A stretch of DNA of 64,000 bases from CAWBLP01 sp963721065 (GCA_963721065.1 CAVRHO010000005.1:496001-560000); one strand, 5' to 3'; shown: positions 32,333 to 42,265, counted from the first letter of the stretch. Notes: a model not told the origin generated them from the letters alone. Numbers and translations: made by a program.

Positions 32333-33621
32333 ATGAGCGAACAGCGTCCCTATCTCTCGGGTTTCGGCAACGAATTCGCCACCGAGGCGATCGCCGGCGC
32401 GCTGCCGGTTGGCCAGAATTCACCGCAGCGCCATCCCCTTGGTTTGTACGCCGAGCAGATTTCGGGCACGCCGTTCACGGTGCCACGCAAGGAATCGCGT
32501 CGCACGTGGCTGTACCGCATCCGCCCGTCGGCCAGCCATCCCGCGTACCGGCGGTTCCACACCCACACGCTGTGCACGGCGCTGGCGGAACCCACGCCGA
32601 ACCGGATGCGCTGGGACCCCCTGCCGGTTCCGGCCGAACCAACGGACTTCGTCGCGGGCCTGGTCACCATGATGGCCAATGGGGATGTGCAGGCGGGCAC
32701 TGGTGTCTCGGTACATATTTACGTTGCCAATCGCTCCATGCAGCGCGTGTTCTGGAATGCCGATGGCGAGATGTTGATCGTACCGCAACAGGGGCGCCTG
32801 ACGCTCACCACCGAAATGGGGCTGATCGACGTGGCGCCAGGTGAAATCGCGGTAATCCCGTGCGGCGTACGCTTCCAGGTCCTGCTGCGTGACGGCGCGG
32901 CGCGCGGATATGTTTGCGAGAATCACGGGCCCGCGTTGCGACTGCCCGACCTGGGGCCGATCGGTGCCAATGGCCTGGCCAATCCGCGCGACTTCCTGGC
33001 GCCGGTGGCGGCGTTCGAGGATCGCGACCAGCCGGTGGAGCTGGTGCAGAAGTTCATGGGCGGCCTGTGGGCGGCAGAGCTGGATCACTCGCCGTTCGAC
33101 GTGGTGGCCTGGCACGGCAATCTGGCACCGTACAAGTACCGATCTGAGTCGTTTCATGTCGATCAATACCGTCAGCTTCGATCATGCGGACCCGTCGATC
33201 TTCACCGGTACTGACCTCCCCAACCTGCGCGCCGGGCGTGGCAAACGTGGACTTCGTCATTTTCCCACCGCGATGGATGGTGGCTGAACACAGTTTCAGG
33301 CCCCCCTGGTTCCATCGCAATGTGATGAACGAGTGCATGGGGCTGGTGCAGGGCGCCTACGACGCCAAGGCCAGCGGGTTCCTGCCCGGCGGCCTGTCGC
33401 TGCACGGATGCATGAGCGCACACGGGCCGGATGCCGAAACGGTGGAACGCGCCATGGCCGCCGAACTGGTGCCGCAGAAACTGGAAAACACCCTGGCCTT
33501 CATGTTCGAGACCCGGCAGGTGTTGCGGGTCACCGAACACGCCCTGGGCCTGGCGGCCCTGCAGGCCGATTACGATGCCTGTTGGCAAGGAATGCGGAAG
33601 CACTTCACGGGGAGGCGGTGA
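32333..33621 (+). CDS. hmgA: Homogentisate 1,2-dioxygenase (two frame breaks)
   Basis: HmgA opens the ring of homogentisate to maleylacetoacetate with a non-heme iron. The N-terminus LSGFGNEFATEA, RRFHTHTLCTALAEPTPNRM and AWHGNLAPYKY are diagnostic. Iron/active-site residues lie in PPWFHRNVMNECMGLVQGAY and HGCMSAHGPD. The frame shifts twice: near 33137 (an extra C in TACCGAT; removing it gives YKYDLSRFMSINTVSFDHAD) and near 33210 (an extra G in ACCGGTACTG). With both repaired, the protein is about 428 aa, the usual length. The stop overlaps the fahA start (TGATG), which argues the gene is functional and the breaks are assembly errors. Confidence 0.9.
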
Positions 33622-34934
33622 TGCCCGACGCCACGCACGATCCGATGCGGACCAGTTGGGTCGCTTCGGCGAACGGTCATGCGGCGTTCCCCATCCAGAA
33701 CCTGCCGCTGGGCGTGTTCAGCCCCGCGGGCGCCGCGCCGCGGGGCGGCGTGGCAATCGGCGACATGATCCTGGACCTGGCCGCGGCGCTGGACGCGGGG
33801 CTGTTCTCCGGCGCGGCGCGCGACGCGGCCGAGGCGGCGGCCGGCCCGGTGCTGAATCCGCTGCTGGCGCTGGGCGCCCCGGCCCGCCGGGCGCTGCGGC
33901 AGCGCGTGTCGGACCTGCTGGACGCACAGGGCGCCGAACGCGCGACGCTGGAGAGGCTGGCCGGGCGCCTGCTGCACCGCGCGGCGGACTGCGCGATGCA
34001 CCTGCCCGCGGCGATCGGCGACTACACCGATTTCTACGCCGGCATCCACCACGCCACCACCGCCGGCCGCATCAACCGGCCGGACAACCCGCTGATGCCG
34101 AACTACAAATACCTGCCGGTGGCGTATCACAGCCGCGCGTCATCGGTGCGTCCCTCGGGCGAGGACGTGCGGCGGCCCAACGGGCAACGCAAGCTGCCGG
34201 AGGAGACCGCGCCCACCTTCGGCCCCTGTCGCAACCTCGACTACGAGCTCGAACTCGGAATCTGGATCGGCCCCGGCAATCCGCTCGGCCGGCCCATCCC
34301 GGTTGGTGAGGCAGCGGATCACGTGGCGGGATTCTGCCTGCTGAACGACTGGTCCGCCCGCGATATCCAGTCCTGGGAGATGCCGCCGCTCGGTCCGTTC
34401 CTGGCCAAGAGCCTGCAGACCAGCATCTCGCCCTGGATCGTCACGGCGGAAGCGCTGGCCCCGTTCCGCACGGCGCAACCGCCGCGGCCCGCCGGCGATC
34501 CGGCGCCGCTGCCGTATCTGTTCGACGCTGCGGACCAGGCCGAAGGCGCGCTGGACATCGGCTTCGAAGTGCTGCTGCTGACCCCGGCGATGCGCGCGGC
34601 CGGTGCGTCGCCGCATCGTCTTTCGGCGGCGGGCGGCGACGTGCTGTACTGGACCGTGGCGCAGATGGTCGCGCATCACACCGCGAACGGCTGCAACCTG
34701 CGCCCCGGCGACCTGTTCGGCAGCGGCACGCTGTCGGGCACGGAGCGCGGCACCGAAGGCTGCCTGCTGGAGATGACCCGCGGCGGGCGGGAACCCGTGG
34801 CGCTGCCGAACGGCGAGACGCGCCGGTATCTGCAGGATGGCGATGAGGTGATCTTCCGCGCCCAGTGCCGGCGGCCGGGGCGCACGACGATCGGATTTGG
34901 TGAGTGCCGGGGGCGGGTGGTTCCGGCACAATAG
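33621..34934 (+). CDS. fahA: Fumarylacetoacetase
   Basis: A 437-residue FAH that cleaves fumarylacetoacetate to fumarate and acetoacetate, last step of tyrosine degradation. Active-site segments: DYTDFYAGIHHATTAG (metal Asp and base His), NYKYLPVAYHSRASSV, LDYELELGIWIGPGNPLG (metal Glu), LLNDWSARDIQSWEMPPLGP (metal Asp) and FLAKSLQTSISPWIV (Lys). All are intact. ATG 33621 is coupled to the hmgA stop. Maleylacetoacetate isomerase (maiA) is not in the window. Product flow: homogentisate, maleylacetoacetate, fumarylacetoacetate, then central metabolism. Confidence 0.95.
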   Translation: MPDATHDPMRTSWVASANGHAAFPIQNLPLGVFSPAGAAPRGGVAIGDMILDLAAALDAGLFSGAARDAAEAAAGPVLNPLLALGAPARRALRQRVSDLLDAQGAERATLERLAGRLLHRAADCAMHLPAAIGDYTDFYAGIHHATTAGRINRPDNPLMPNYKYLPVAYHSRASSVRPSGEDVRRPNGQRKLPEETAPTFGPCRNLDYELELGIWIGPGNPLGRPIPVGEAADHVAGFCLLNDWSARDIQSWEMPPLGPFLAKSLQTSISPWIVTAEALAPFRTAQPPRPAGDPAPLPYLFDAADQAEGALDIGFEVLLLTPAMRAAGASPHRLSAAGGDVLYWTVAQMVAHHTANGCNLRPGDLFGSGTLSGTERGTEGCLLEMTRGGREPVALPNGETRRYLQDGDEVIFRAQCRRPGRTTIGFGECRGRVVPAQ

Positions 34935-34982
34935 AAACAATCCCGTGCACACCGAGGCACGCGGACTCAGGGGGGCGAGGTG

Positions 34983-35645
34983 ATGTCGGACTCAGGCGCG
35001 GAGACGTCGCGATTACCAGGCAGCGGCGCGGGGGCGGCACTCGATTCGCCGGCGGCTGGGCCGGGACTTCCGGCGGGTCGCATTCTGGCGACCTACCGGC
35101 AGATGCTGATCTGGCTGTTCATCGGGACGCTGGTTGTGGTCAGCGGCATGCTGGCGATGATCCTGCCTTTCTACCTGAGCTACCTGTACGGCAACGGGTC
35201 CGTGAAGGAGCCGTCGATCTTCCTGATCGCCGCCCTGTGCGGTGCGCTTGGCGCGTTCTGCAGCGCACTGATCCGGCTTTACAATTTCACGGACCTGCCC
35301 AAGGCGATCATGTCCGATCAGCTCAGAGGGCTGAACGACATTCACCTCTTCGTCTATTCCCTGGTGCCGGCGGCCATCGGCGCGATCGCGGCTGCCGCGC
35401 TGTATCTGATCTTCGCGGCGGGGATCCTGCAGGGTGCGCTGTTCCCCCATTTCACCTGCCAGGTGAAGGGTGACGACACGTGCGGTACCCTGACGTTGTT
35501 CATGAAATCATGGGGGCCGAACGCGGCCCAGGACTACGCGAAAGTGCTGGTCTGGGGATTCGTCGCCGGATTTGCGGAGCGGTTCGTGCCGGACACGCTG
35601 CAGCGGCTTGTCCAGTCGGGGAACAGCGCGTCCGACAGCCTGTAG
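34983..35645 (+). CDS. Hypothetical multi-pass membrane protein
   Basis: About 220 residues. Hydrophobic segments at about 42-70 (LIWLFIGTLVVVSGMLAMIL), 78-100 (IFLIAALCGALGAFCSALI), 122-148 (YSLVPAAIGAIAAAALYLIF) and 182-200 suggest four membrane helices, the last imperfect. Two Cys flank a short loop (FTCQVKGDDTCGTL). Start at ATG 34983, after GGGGGGCGAGG. No family is recognised. It follows fahA by 48 bp but nothing suggests a metabolic link. Confidence 0.75.
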   Translation: MSDSGAETSRLPGSGAGAALDSPAAGPGLPAGRILATYRQMLIWLFIGTLVVVSGMLAMILPFYLSYLYGNGSVKEPSIFLIAALCGALGAFCSALIRLYNFTDLPKAIMSDQLRGLNDIHLFVYSLVPAAIGAIAAAALYLIFAAGILQGALFPHFTCQVKGDDTCGTLTLFMKSWGPNAAQDYAKVLVWGFVAGFAERFVPDTLQRLVQSGNSASDSL

Positions 35646-35748
35646 TGTCGCCTGTGTGACGGGTGGGCGGCGGCGTTCAGGTGATGGCCGCCACAACGAA
35701 GCCGTTCGGGGGGCCTGCCACGCCCCCCGGTCCAGCCAAGCGCTCCGG

Positions 35749-36885
35749 TTACGCCACGTCCTCGGCCAGCTTCTGCAGGTAGTAGGCCGGGTCGCCCCAC
35801 AGGCGCTCGATCACCATGCAGCGGCGGAAGTAGTGACCGACCGCGTATTCCTCGGTCATGCCGATGCCGCCATGCATCTGCACCGCGCTCTGCGCCACGT
35901 AGCGCGCCGCCTGGCCGACGCCGACCTTGGCCAGGGCCATGTCGCGCGCCCGCGCCGTCGCATCCGGGTTGTCCAGCGCCACGGTCGCCAGCAACGCCAT
36001 GCTGCGGCCCTGCTCCATGGTCATGAACATATCCGCCAGCCGGTGCTGCACCACCTGGTTCGATCCGATCGTGCGGCCGAACTGCTCGCGCGTCTTGCTG
36101 TACTCCAGCGTCATCTCGTGCATGACTTCCATCGCGCCCACCGCTTCGGCCGCGGTGGCGGCGATGCCGGCTTCCACCACGCGCTGCACGATGGCGAAGC
36201 CGCCGCCGACCTCGCCCAGCACGTCGGCATCGCCGACCTGCACGTTGGACAGCGCGATATCCGCCGCGCGCGTCTCGTCGCGGGAGGCATAGCCGCGCTT
36301 CGCCACGCCCGACGCATTGGCATCGACCAGGAACAGCGTGATGCCGCTTTCGTCATGACGGTCGCCTGCGGTGCGCGCGCTGACGATCAGCTTGTCCGCC
36401 GCCTCGCCGTGCGACACCACGCTCTTGGCGCCGTCCAGCACCCAGCCGCCGTTGCCGCGCTTCGCCGTGGTCGTCACGTCGTTCAGGTCGTAGCGGGCCT
36501 GGCGCTCGCCATGCGCGAAGCTCAGCTTCATGCCGCCTTCGGCGATGGCCGGGAACAGCGCGCTCTTCTGCGCGTCGCTGCCCGCCAGCTTCAGCGCGGT
36601 ACCCGCCAGCACCACGGTCGGCAGGTATGGCTCCAGGATCAGCGCCCGGCCGAAAGCCTGCATCACCAGCATCACTTCCTGCGCGCCGCCGCCGAACCCG
36701 CCGTACTCCTCAGCAAACGGCAGGCCCAGCAGCCCCAGCTCGGCGTATTGCGACCACAGAGCGGGGCTGAAGCCCGTGGGCTCCTTCAGATAGGTCTTGC
36801 GTTGTTCGAAAGCGTAGCGGTCGCCCAGCAGGCGCGTGACCGAGTCCTGCAGCAGCCGTTGTTCGTCGGAGAGTTCGAAATCCAT
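35749..36885 (-). CDS. Acyl-CoA dehydrogenase
   Basis: A 378-residue FAD-dependent acyl-CoA dehydrogenase of the shorter, divergent type often paired with a second ACAD. MDFELSDEQRLLQDSVTRLL is the N-terminal helix; LLGLPFAEEYGGFGGG, LSFAHGERQARYDLNDV, SKTREQFGRTIGSNQVVQHRLADM and QMHGGIGMTEEYAVGHYF are conserved blocks. A pair with the dehydrogenase 135 bp upstream (37020-38225) is likely; such pairs can form heteromeric enzymes acting on bulky acyl-CoAs such as steroid side chains. The substrate is not readable. Confidence 0.93.
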   Translation of the reverse strand: MDFELSDEQRLLQDSVTRLLGDRYAFEQRKTYLKEPTGFSPALWSQYAELGLLGLPFAEEYGGFGGGAQEVMLVMQAFGRALILEPYLPTVVLAGTALKLAGSDAQKSALFPAIAEGGMKLSFAHGERQARYDLNDVTTTAKRGNGGWVLDGAKSVVSHGEAADKLIVSARTAGDRHDESGITLFLVDANASGVAKRGYASRDETRAADIALSNVQVGDADVLGEVGGGFAIVQRVVEAGIAATAAEAVGAMEVMHEMTLEYSKTREQFGRTIGSNQVVQHRLADMFMTMEQGRSMALLATVALDNPDATARARDMALAKVGVGQAARYVAQSAVQMHGGIGMTEEYAVGHYFRRCMVIERLWGDPAYYLQKLAEDVA

Positions 36886-36901
36886 GGTTGCTTCTTCCCT
36901 G

Positions 36902-36997
36902 CGTCATGGCGGGACCGGACCCCGCCATCCACGTCTTGTCCGCAGCCACCCGGACACGCCGTGTCATGGCCAACCTGCGTCGGCCATGACACGCGGC
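36902..36997. repeat. Two small palindromes related to the dispersed repeat family
   Basis: TCATGGCGGGACCGGACCCC... and CATGGCCAACCTGCGTCGGCCATG lie in the 134-bp gap between the two dehydrogenase genes. The arms resemble the ends of the intergenic palindromic family, but the element is shorter and rearranged. Confidence 0.5.
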
Positions 36998-37019
36998 TGC
37001 CAGGCAGCCCGATGGTCGC

Positions 37020-38225
37020 TCAGAGTCCCAGAACGGCCTTGGTCAGGATGTTCTTCTGGATCTCGTTGGTGCCGCCATAGATCGACGCGGCGCGCAGGAA
37101 CAGGTAGCTGCCGGTGGAGGCGCTGGCGGCTTCCATCATCTCGTCCGGCTCGTTCATCGCCTCCAGCTCCTGCGCCCAGACCGGCATCGACAGCGGGCCG
37201 GCGACGTCCATCGCGAGCTCGGTGGTGGCCTGCAGCAATTCGGTGCCCTTCACCTTCAGCACCGAGGACAGCGGGTCGGGCCGGCCGGCGCCCTTCGCCT
37301 TGTCGTAGGCCGACACCACGCGGTACTGCGTGATCTCCAGCGCCTTCATATCGACTTCCATCTGCGCCACGCGCTGGCGGAAGGTGGGGTCGGTGATCAG
37401 CGGGCGGCCGTGCAGGTTGACCTCGCGCGCCATGTCCTTCGCCACCGCGACGCGCTCCTTCGACTTGCCCAGGCGGGCGATGCCGGTGCGCTCATTGCCC
37501 AGCAGGAACTTGGCCACGTCCCAGCCCTTGTTCTCCTGGTGGACGCGCATGTTCACCGGCACCTTGACGTCGTCGAAGAACACTTCGTTCAGGTGGTGGC
37601 TGCCGTCGATCGAGACGATCGGCCGCACGGTGATGCCCGGCGTCTTCATATCGACCAGCAGGAAGGAAATGCCCTCCTGCCGCTTGGCCGCGTTGGGGTT
37701 GGTGCGGACCAGCAGGAAGATCCAGTCGGCGTGATGCGCGGTGGAGGTCCAGATCTTCTGGCCGTTCACCACGTAGTGGTCGCCCTCCAGCTTCGCCGAC
37801 GTCTTCAGCGAGGCCAGGTCCGACCCGGCGCCGGGCTCGGAGAAGCCCTGGCACCACCAGTCGTCCAGGTTGGCGGCGCGCGGCAGGAAGCGCTTCTTCT
37901 GCTCCTCGGTGCCGAACTGGACCAGCACGGGGCCGAGCATGGTGATGTTGAAGGAGGAGAGTTCCGGCGCGGGGGCGACCTGGTTCTCCTCCAGGAAGAT
38001 CATCTTCTGAATGGCGCTCCAGCCGGGGCCGCCCCATTCCTTCGGCCAGGACAGGCCGGCCCAGCCCTTCTTGTTGAGGATGCGCTGCCAGCGCACCGTG
38101 TCCTCTTTGCGCGGCGGGTGGCCCAGGCGCATGTGGTCACGGATGTCCGTGGGCAGGTTCTCGCGAATGAAGGTGCGGACTTCTTCGCGGAATGCGATTT
38201 CTTCCGGGGTAAAGCGCAGGTCCAT
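37020..38225 (-). CDS. Acyl-CoA dehydrogenase
   Basis: A 401-residue acyl-CoA dehydrogenase, the partner of the shorter one downstream. MDLRFTPEEIAFREEVRTF marks the start at ATG 38225 (upstream in-frame codons are not conserved). WCQGFSEPGAGSDLASLKT and GQKIWTSTAHHADWIFLL are the FAD/acyl-CoA blocks; LLGNERTGIARLGKSKERV and the C-terminal SIYGGTNEIQKNILTKAVLGL are typical. The sequence is closest in character to dehydrogenases for large acyl-CoAs. Divergent from the SDR gene at 38367. Confidence 0.94.
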   Translation of the reverse strand: MDLRFTPEEIAFREEVRTFIRENLPTDIRDHMRLGHPPRKEDTVRWQRILNKKGWAGLSWPKEWGGPGWSAIQKMIFLEENQVAPAPELSSFNITMLGPVLVQFGTEEQKKRFLPRAANLDDWWCQGFSEPGAGSDLASLKTSAKLEGDHYVVNGQKIWTSTAHHADWIFLLVRTNPNAAKRQEGISFLLVDMKTPGITVRPIVSIDGSHHLNEVFFDDVKVPVNMRVHQENKGWDVAKFLLGNERTGIARLGKSKERVAVAKDMAREVNLHGRPLITDPTFRQRVAQMEVDMKALEITQYRVVSAYDKAKGAGRPDPLSSVLKVKGTELLQATTELAMDVAGPLSMPVWAQELEAMNEPDEMMEAASASTGSYLFLRAASIYGGTNEIQKNILTKAVLGL

Positions 38226-38366
38226 GGATCGGCTCCTCCTACTGGCTGGTAGCTTAGGCGGCGGTGCGGGTCCGGTGCAATCCGGGGTGATGGCACTGCA
38301 CCGCCACTGGCCGGCTGGTGCGGTTTCTGGAACACTTGTCCCGAACGCGTCAGAGGGAGGAAAACT

Positions 38367-39188
38367 ATGCCATCCGAACGCAAGGTGGCGATCGTCACCG
38401 GCGCCGCGAGCGGCCTTGGTCGCGCGATGGCCCTCGGCTTGCTTGCCCACAACATCGATGTCGCCGCGGTGGACCGCAACGCCGCGCTGCTGGAGACGCT
38501 GCGGCAGGATACCGCCGGCAAGCCCGGCGAACTGCAGACGATCGCTGCCGACCTGGCGCAGCCGGACTCGTTCGACCGCATCGTCTCCGAGGTGATGCAA
38601 CGACGCGGCCGCATCGACGTGCTGGTGAATAACGCCGGCATCGGCCAGGCATCGATCCGCTCCGACCAGCGTTGGCAGCCGCTGCGCTTCTGGGAGGTGA
38701 CGCCCGAGCAGTGGAACCGCTTCGTCACGGTCAACGCCACCGCCCCGATCATGATGACCCGCGCCGTGCTGCCGCACATGCTGCAGGCGAAGCGTGGGCG
38801 GATCATCACCGTCACAACCAGCCTGGGCACCATGGTGCGGCGCGGCTACCTGCTCTACGGCGCCAGCAAGGCGGCGGCGGAGGCGGCGATGGCCGGCCTG
38901 TCGGCCGACCTGGAAGGCACCGGTGTGACGTCCAACGTGCTTGTACCGGGCGGGGTGACCAACACGCCGCTGGTGGGTGAGAACGCCGGCGACCGCAGCC
39001 GTATGCTGCAACCGGAGATCATGGTGCCGCCGTTGCTGTGGCTGGTTTCGGATGCTGCGGACGCGGTGAACGGGCGCCGGTTCATCGCCGCCGACTGGGA
39101 CCGTGGGCTGCCTGCGGCCGAAGCGGCGGAGAAAGCCGGCGCGCCGATCGCCTGGATGAGCATCGCGCGGATGCCGATCGAACCGTAG
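38367..39188 (+). CDS. Short-chain dehydrogenase/reductase
   Basis: A 273-residue classical SDR. The cofactor-binding glycine motif is TGAASGLGRAM, followed by NNAGIG; the active-site Ser lies in TTSLGTMVRRG and the YxxxK motif is YGASK. ADLAQPD after the second strand and an acidic-basic pattern AAVDRN suggest NAD(H) preference, tentatively. A good GGAGG-like site precedes the ATG at 38367. Divergent to the acyl-CoA dehydrogenase pair, it may take part in the same acyl-CoA pathway, for example as a hydroxyacyl dehydrogenase. Confidence 0.92.
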   Translation: MPSERKVAIVTGAASGLGRAMALGLLAHNIDVAAVDRNAALLETLRQDTAGKPGELQTIAADLAQPDSFDRIVSEVMQRRGRIDVLVNNAGIGQASIRSDQRWQPLRFWEVTPEQWNRFVTVNATAPIMMTRAVLPHMLQAKRGRIITVTTSLGTMVRRGYLLYGASKAAAEAAMAGLSADLEGTGVTSNVLVPGGVTNTPLVGENAGDRSRMLQPEIMVPPLLWLVSDAADAVNGRRFIAADWDRGLPAAEAAEKAGAPIAWMSIARMPIEP

Positions 39189-39760
39189 TGCCGCCACGCC
39201 AGCGGCATGATGGCGCGCGTAGTCCGAAAATCGTCGTGACCGGTCTCCCGTGCTATCGCTCACTTCCGCCCACCCATGGCGGGACGCGGCCGCGGCCGGA
39301 CTGTCCTGTGCCGGTGCAGATGGCCCGCGTCCCGCCCGAGGCTCGCAGCGAACGCTCACCGCACGCCACCGGGCAGAGCCGGCCGGGCCGTCGGATGCGT
39401 TGCGGAGCAAGCGCTTCGGGCTCGCGGCCAGCGGCAGCCGAGTTGGCCCGGAACGGCCCGGGCCTGCGGAGACATGACCTGTTCCGAACATGCGCGGGGG
39501 ATGTGGACAACTCTGTGGGCCAAGCGTCCGGTCAGCTCCTATTCCGCCCCAATATAGCGCCCTACTCCATTGGCATCGTTCATATTTTTTATGCACCACC
39601 ACACAGGGCCGCACGAAACACGCCTGGGGATGAACACAGGGGTTTCCCGCAATGGTTGCATGTCCCGCTCGGATTGCGGGAAATCAACCTTTGCCCAAAT
39701 CTGGTTTGGCCTCGCGATCGCGGCTGCCTATAAGCGCCGCGCGACGGCAACGAGGGCGGC
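39189..39760. other. Gap between SDR gene and DUF2125 gene
   Basis: 570 bp without a credible ORF. It has an AT-rich stretch at 39575-39605 (CATATTTTTTATGCACC), unusual for this genome and possibly promoter-related, and nothing else I could identify. Confidence 0.45.
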
Positions 39761-40818
39761 ATGCGGCACAGGCGTGGACTCTGGATCGCTCTGGCTGCGG
39801 TGCCCGTGCTGCTGCTGGCCGGCGATGTGCTGTACTGGCGCTACGCGGCACAGCAGCTCAGCGCCGGCTTCCAGGCCTGGGTTGCCGCCCAGCGTGCCGC
39901 GGGCTGGCATATCGAGGCCGGACGTCCGGAACTTGGCGGCTGGCCGGCCGCGGCAACCCTGACCACCACCGGCGTGGTGATCGATGGGGGCGCGATGGAG
40001 ATCCCCGGCGGCCTGCGCTGGGGCGCACAACGCCTTACGCTGCGCGTCAATCTGCTGCACCCGCAACGCCTGCAGGCGATCCCCGGCGGCCGCCAGCATC
40101 TGCGCCTGGGGACCGGACCGGAGATTCCCTTTACCAGCCACGCGCATGGTGGCGACGCTGCCGTTGCCGAGCGACGCACCGCCGCATGTCGTCCGGATCG
40201 ATGCGAACAATCTGCGCACCGGTGTGGCCGGAGGTCGCGGAGGCGACCGGCACCACGACGATCGCGCAGGCCGCGGCAACATTCGACCTCCAGCGGTCGG
40301 CGACCCGCACCGCCTCGGCCCTGGCATTCCGTATCGACGCCACGTCCATCGCACTGCCGGCCGGGTTCCGCTGGGCCCTGGGGCCGCAGATCGCGACGCT
40401 GCATTTGCGGGGAACGCTGCATGGGCTGGTGCCCGATGCCCTTACGCCGGTGGCACGCGCCGTGGCCTGGCGCAACGAGGGCGGCTCGCTCGAGCTTCGG
40501 CACCTGGCCCTGCACTGGGGGCCGCTGGAGCTGTCCGGCCGTGCCAGGCTGGCGCTGGACCAGCAACTGCAGCCCGCCGGCGACGGCACCATCAGGGCGG
40601 TCGGCTATGACGCCACCCTGGACGCGATGGCGGACGCGGGTGTTCTGACCCGCACCGCGGCGCTGGCGGCGAAGGCGGTGCTGTCGCTGATGGCGACGCA
40701 CCCGGACCAGGGACAGCCCAGCGAAGTGGAGGTGCCGCTGCACCTGCAGGACCGCACCCTGTCGGTGCGCCATGCTCCCTTGCTACGGCTGCCATACCTG
40801 GACTGGAGCGCGCAGTAG
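39761..40818 (+). CDS. DUF2125-type envelope protein (two frame breaks)
   Basis: A protein beginning with a membrane anchor or uncleaved signal (GLWIALAAVPVLLLAGDVLYW) followed by an AsmA/DUF2125-like beta-rich region: FQAWVAAQRAAGWHIEAGRP, GWPAAATLTTTGVVIDGG and later PAGFRWALGPQIATLHLRGTL and LALHWGPLELSGRARLALD. The frame changes twice by +1, near 40137-40147 and near 40222-40245; the three pieces together give about 350 aa, the usual length. DUF2125 proteins occur throughout alphaproteobacteria, function unknown. The breaks look like insertions in the assembly. Confidence 0.75.
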
Positions 40819-40868
40819 CGCTATATTCAACGTATGAGTTTCCGGACCTGCACGAAGCGAATTACCGG

Positions 40869-40890
40869 CCCGGCTGCCTGAGCAGCCGGG
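40869..40890 (+). other. Perfect hairpin in the leader of the ACT-like gene
   Basis: CCCGGCTGC (40869-40877), loop CTGA, GCAGCCGGG (40882-40890): a perfect 9-bp stem 43 bp before the next start. A 15-codon ORF (ATG 40834 to TGA 40881, MSFRTCTKRITGPAA) ends in its loop, which resembles an attenuator arrangement, but it has no clear ribosome-binding site. Confidence 0.4.
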
Positions 40891-40932
40891 GTTCCCTCGC
40901 CCGTATTCGCATTTTCGTCCGGAGTTCCCACA

Positions 40933-41226
40933 ATGTCTGCCGATCCGTGTGCCGCCGACCTGCGGGACGGCGTCGCCGTCCGTTTCCTGCTCGACGCCGA
41001 AGCGTCACCCAGCCTCCTGCCTCGCCTGCTCCAGCCATTCGCCCGGCGTGACCTGGTGCCCGACCGCATGTGGTCGCATCGAAGCGGCGCCACCGTGCAC
41101 GTGGAGATCGCCGTGGAGGCCATGCCCGCCGGGATAGTGCACCTGGTGGAGGGCAACCTGCGCCAGGTGGTGGGCGTGCACCGCGTCTCCCAGGCGCGCG
41201 CGCCCGAACTGCGACGGGTTGCCTGA
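40933..41226 (+). CDS. Small ACT-like protein
   Basis: A 97-residue protein with ACT-domain character: an N-terminal strand VAVRFLLDAEASPSLLPRLL, helix, FARRDLVPDRMWSHRSGATV and the second beta-alpha unit VHVEIAVEAMPAGIVHLVEGNLRQVVGV. It resembles the regulatory small subunit of acetolactate synthase (IlvN/IlvM type), but no IlvB is adjacent. ATG 40933 follows TCCGGAGTTCCCACA. The leader contains a perfect hairpin and possible leader ORF. Confidence 0.65.
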   Translation: MSADPCAADLRDGVAVRFLLDAEASPSLLPRLLQPFARRDLVPDRMWSHRSGATVHVEIAVEAMPAGIVHLVEGNLRQVVGVHRVSQARAPELRRVA

Positions 41227-41306
41227 CCGCAGCCGGGCCGGCCTTTCGCGGGCGAGGGCGTCGCGGCGCACGCGCCCCCGACCTGACTCGCGTTCGACCG
41301 TCGCTA

Positions 41307-42260
41307 TCAGGCAGCAGCCGCCCCGCAGCAGCGCTTGTACTTCTTGCCGCTGCCGCACGGGCACGGGTCGTTGCGCCCGATCTTGGGGGTCTCGCGCACG
41401 AACGGCGTGCCATACAGTGTCGGCCTGGCCGATGAAACATGGGCAGACGGCTCCAGCCCGCCGTTGCCGCTGTCCCGCCCATCATTGCCGGCAGGCGATC
41501 GCTGCGCGCGAGCGGCACGGTCCTGCTCTTCCTTGGCAACGCGATGGTACAACGCCAACGCTTTGCCCGGTTCTTTGGGATCGCCCAGGTGCTCCGCCTC
41601 GAACCGTTTCGGATCGTCGGGGGCAGCCAGCGCAGCCGCCAGGCGCTCCCGGAAGTATGTTACCTCCGAGATGTACTGGGGGATCCGGTCATCAGCATAG
41701 GCGCGTTCCACCCGATCCTTGAGGTCCGCCCAGCCCAGCAGCTCGACCGCCACTGACCAGGACAGCCAGGCGTCGTCCTCGTCCGGCACAGGGCGCGCCT
41801 CATCGTAGCTCTCGATCAGGCCTCGCAGCGCCGTCGCATCGATGCGTCCCTGCCAGGTGAGGAACGTGGCCGCACCCCACAGGCTGCTGCGGGTAAACGC
41901 ACTGATCTCCGGGTTCCGGATCAGTGCGAACAGCGCCGCCGCGTTCCCGTCGAAGCAACCGACGATGAAACGCGCCAACCCGTTGCCCCTCGCGTCCCCA
42001 AGCAGGTCGCTGACCTCCTCATCGGGACGCAGCAACAGCCGCAGCAACGGATCGAACAGCCGGCGGTCGCGCGCCCAGGCCAGGATGTGCAGCCCGACGA
42101 AGCACGCATTCTGAGCCGATTCCGGCAGCGTGCCGTCGGCGGCCTGTTCGGCCAGCGCCAGCAGATCGGGCGCTACGGCGTCGGGATCCGCCGTGCAGGC
42201 GGCAACCGCCTCCAGGAAGCCGTCCTGCCCGAGGTTCAGTTGCTTCACCAGTGGATGCAT
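41307..42260 (-). CDS. DUF1186-type protein with C-terminal SEC-C zinc motif
   Basis: A 317-residue protein. The N-terminal 220 residues are helical and HEAT-like (FDPLLRLLLRPDEEVSDLLGD, FLTWQGRIDATALRGLIESY), consistent with DUF1186. The C-terminus is a SEC-C motif, IGRNDPCPCGSGKKYKRCCG, a zinc-binding finger first seen in SecA. It is the last gene of a minus-strand run and starts 6 bp after the OmpA-like gene ends. The role is unknown; SEC-C proteins are often linked to protein export or quality control. Confidence 0.85.
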   Translation of the reverse strand: MHPLVKQLNLGQDGFLEAVAACTADPDAVAPDLLALAEQAADGTLPESAQNACFVGLHILAWARDRRLFDPLLRLLLRPDEEVSDLLGDARGNGLARFIVGCFDGNAAALFALIRNPEISAFTRSSLWGAATFLTWQGRIDATALRGLIESYDEARPVPDEDDAWLSWSVAVELLGWADLKDRVERAYADDRIPQYISEVTYFRERLAAALAAPDDPKRFEAEHLGDPKEPGKALALYHRVAKEEQDRAARAQRSPAGNDGRDSGNGGLEPSAHVSSARPTLYGTPFVRETPKIGRNDPCPCGSGKKYKRCCGAAAA

Positions 42261-42265
42261 GGCGC

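Noticed and set aside
37020..39614. Extended 864-codon acyl-CoA dehydrogenase
   Set aside because: The added N-terminal 460 codons are antisense to the SDR gene; the family start MDLRFTPEEI lies at 38225.
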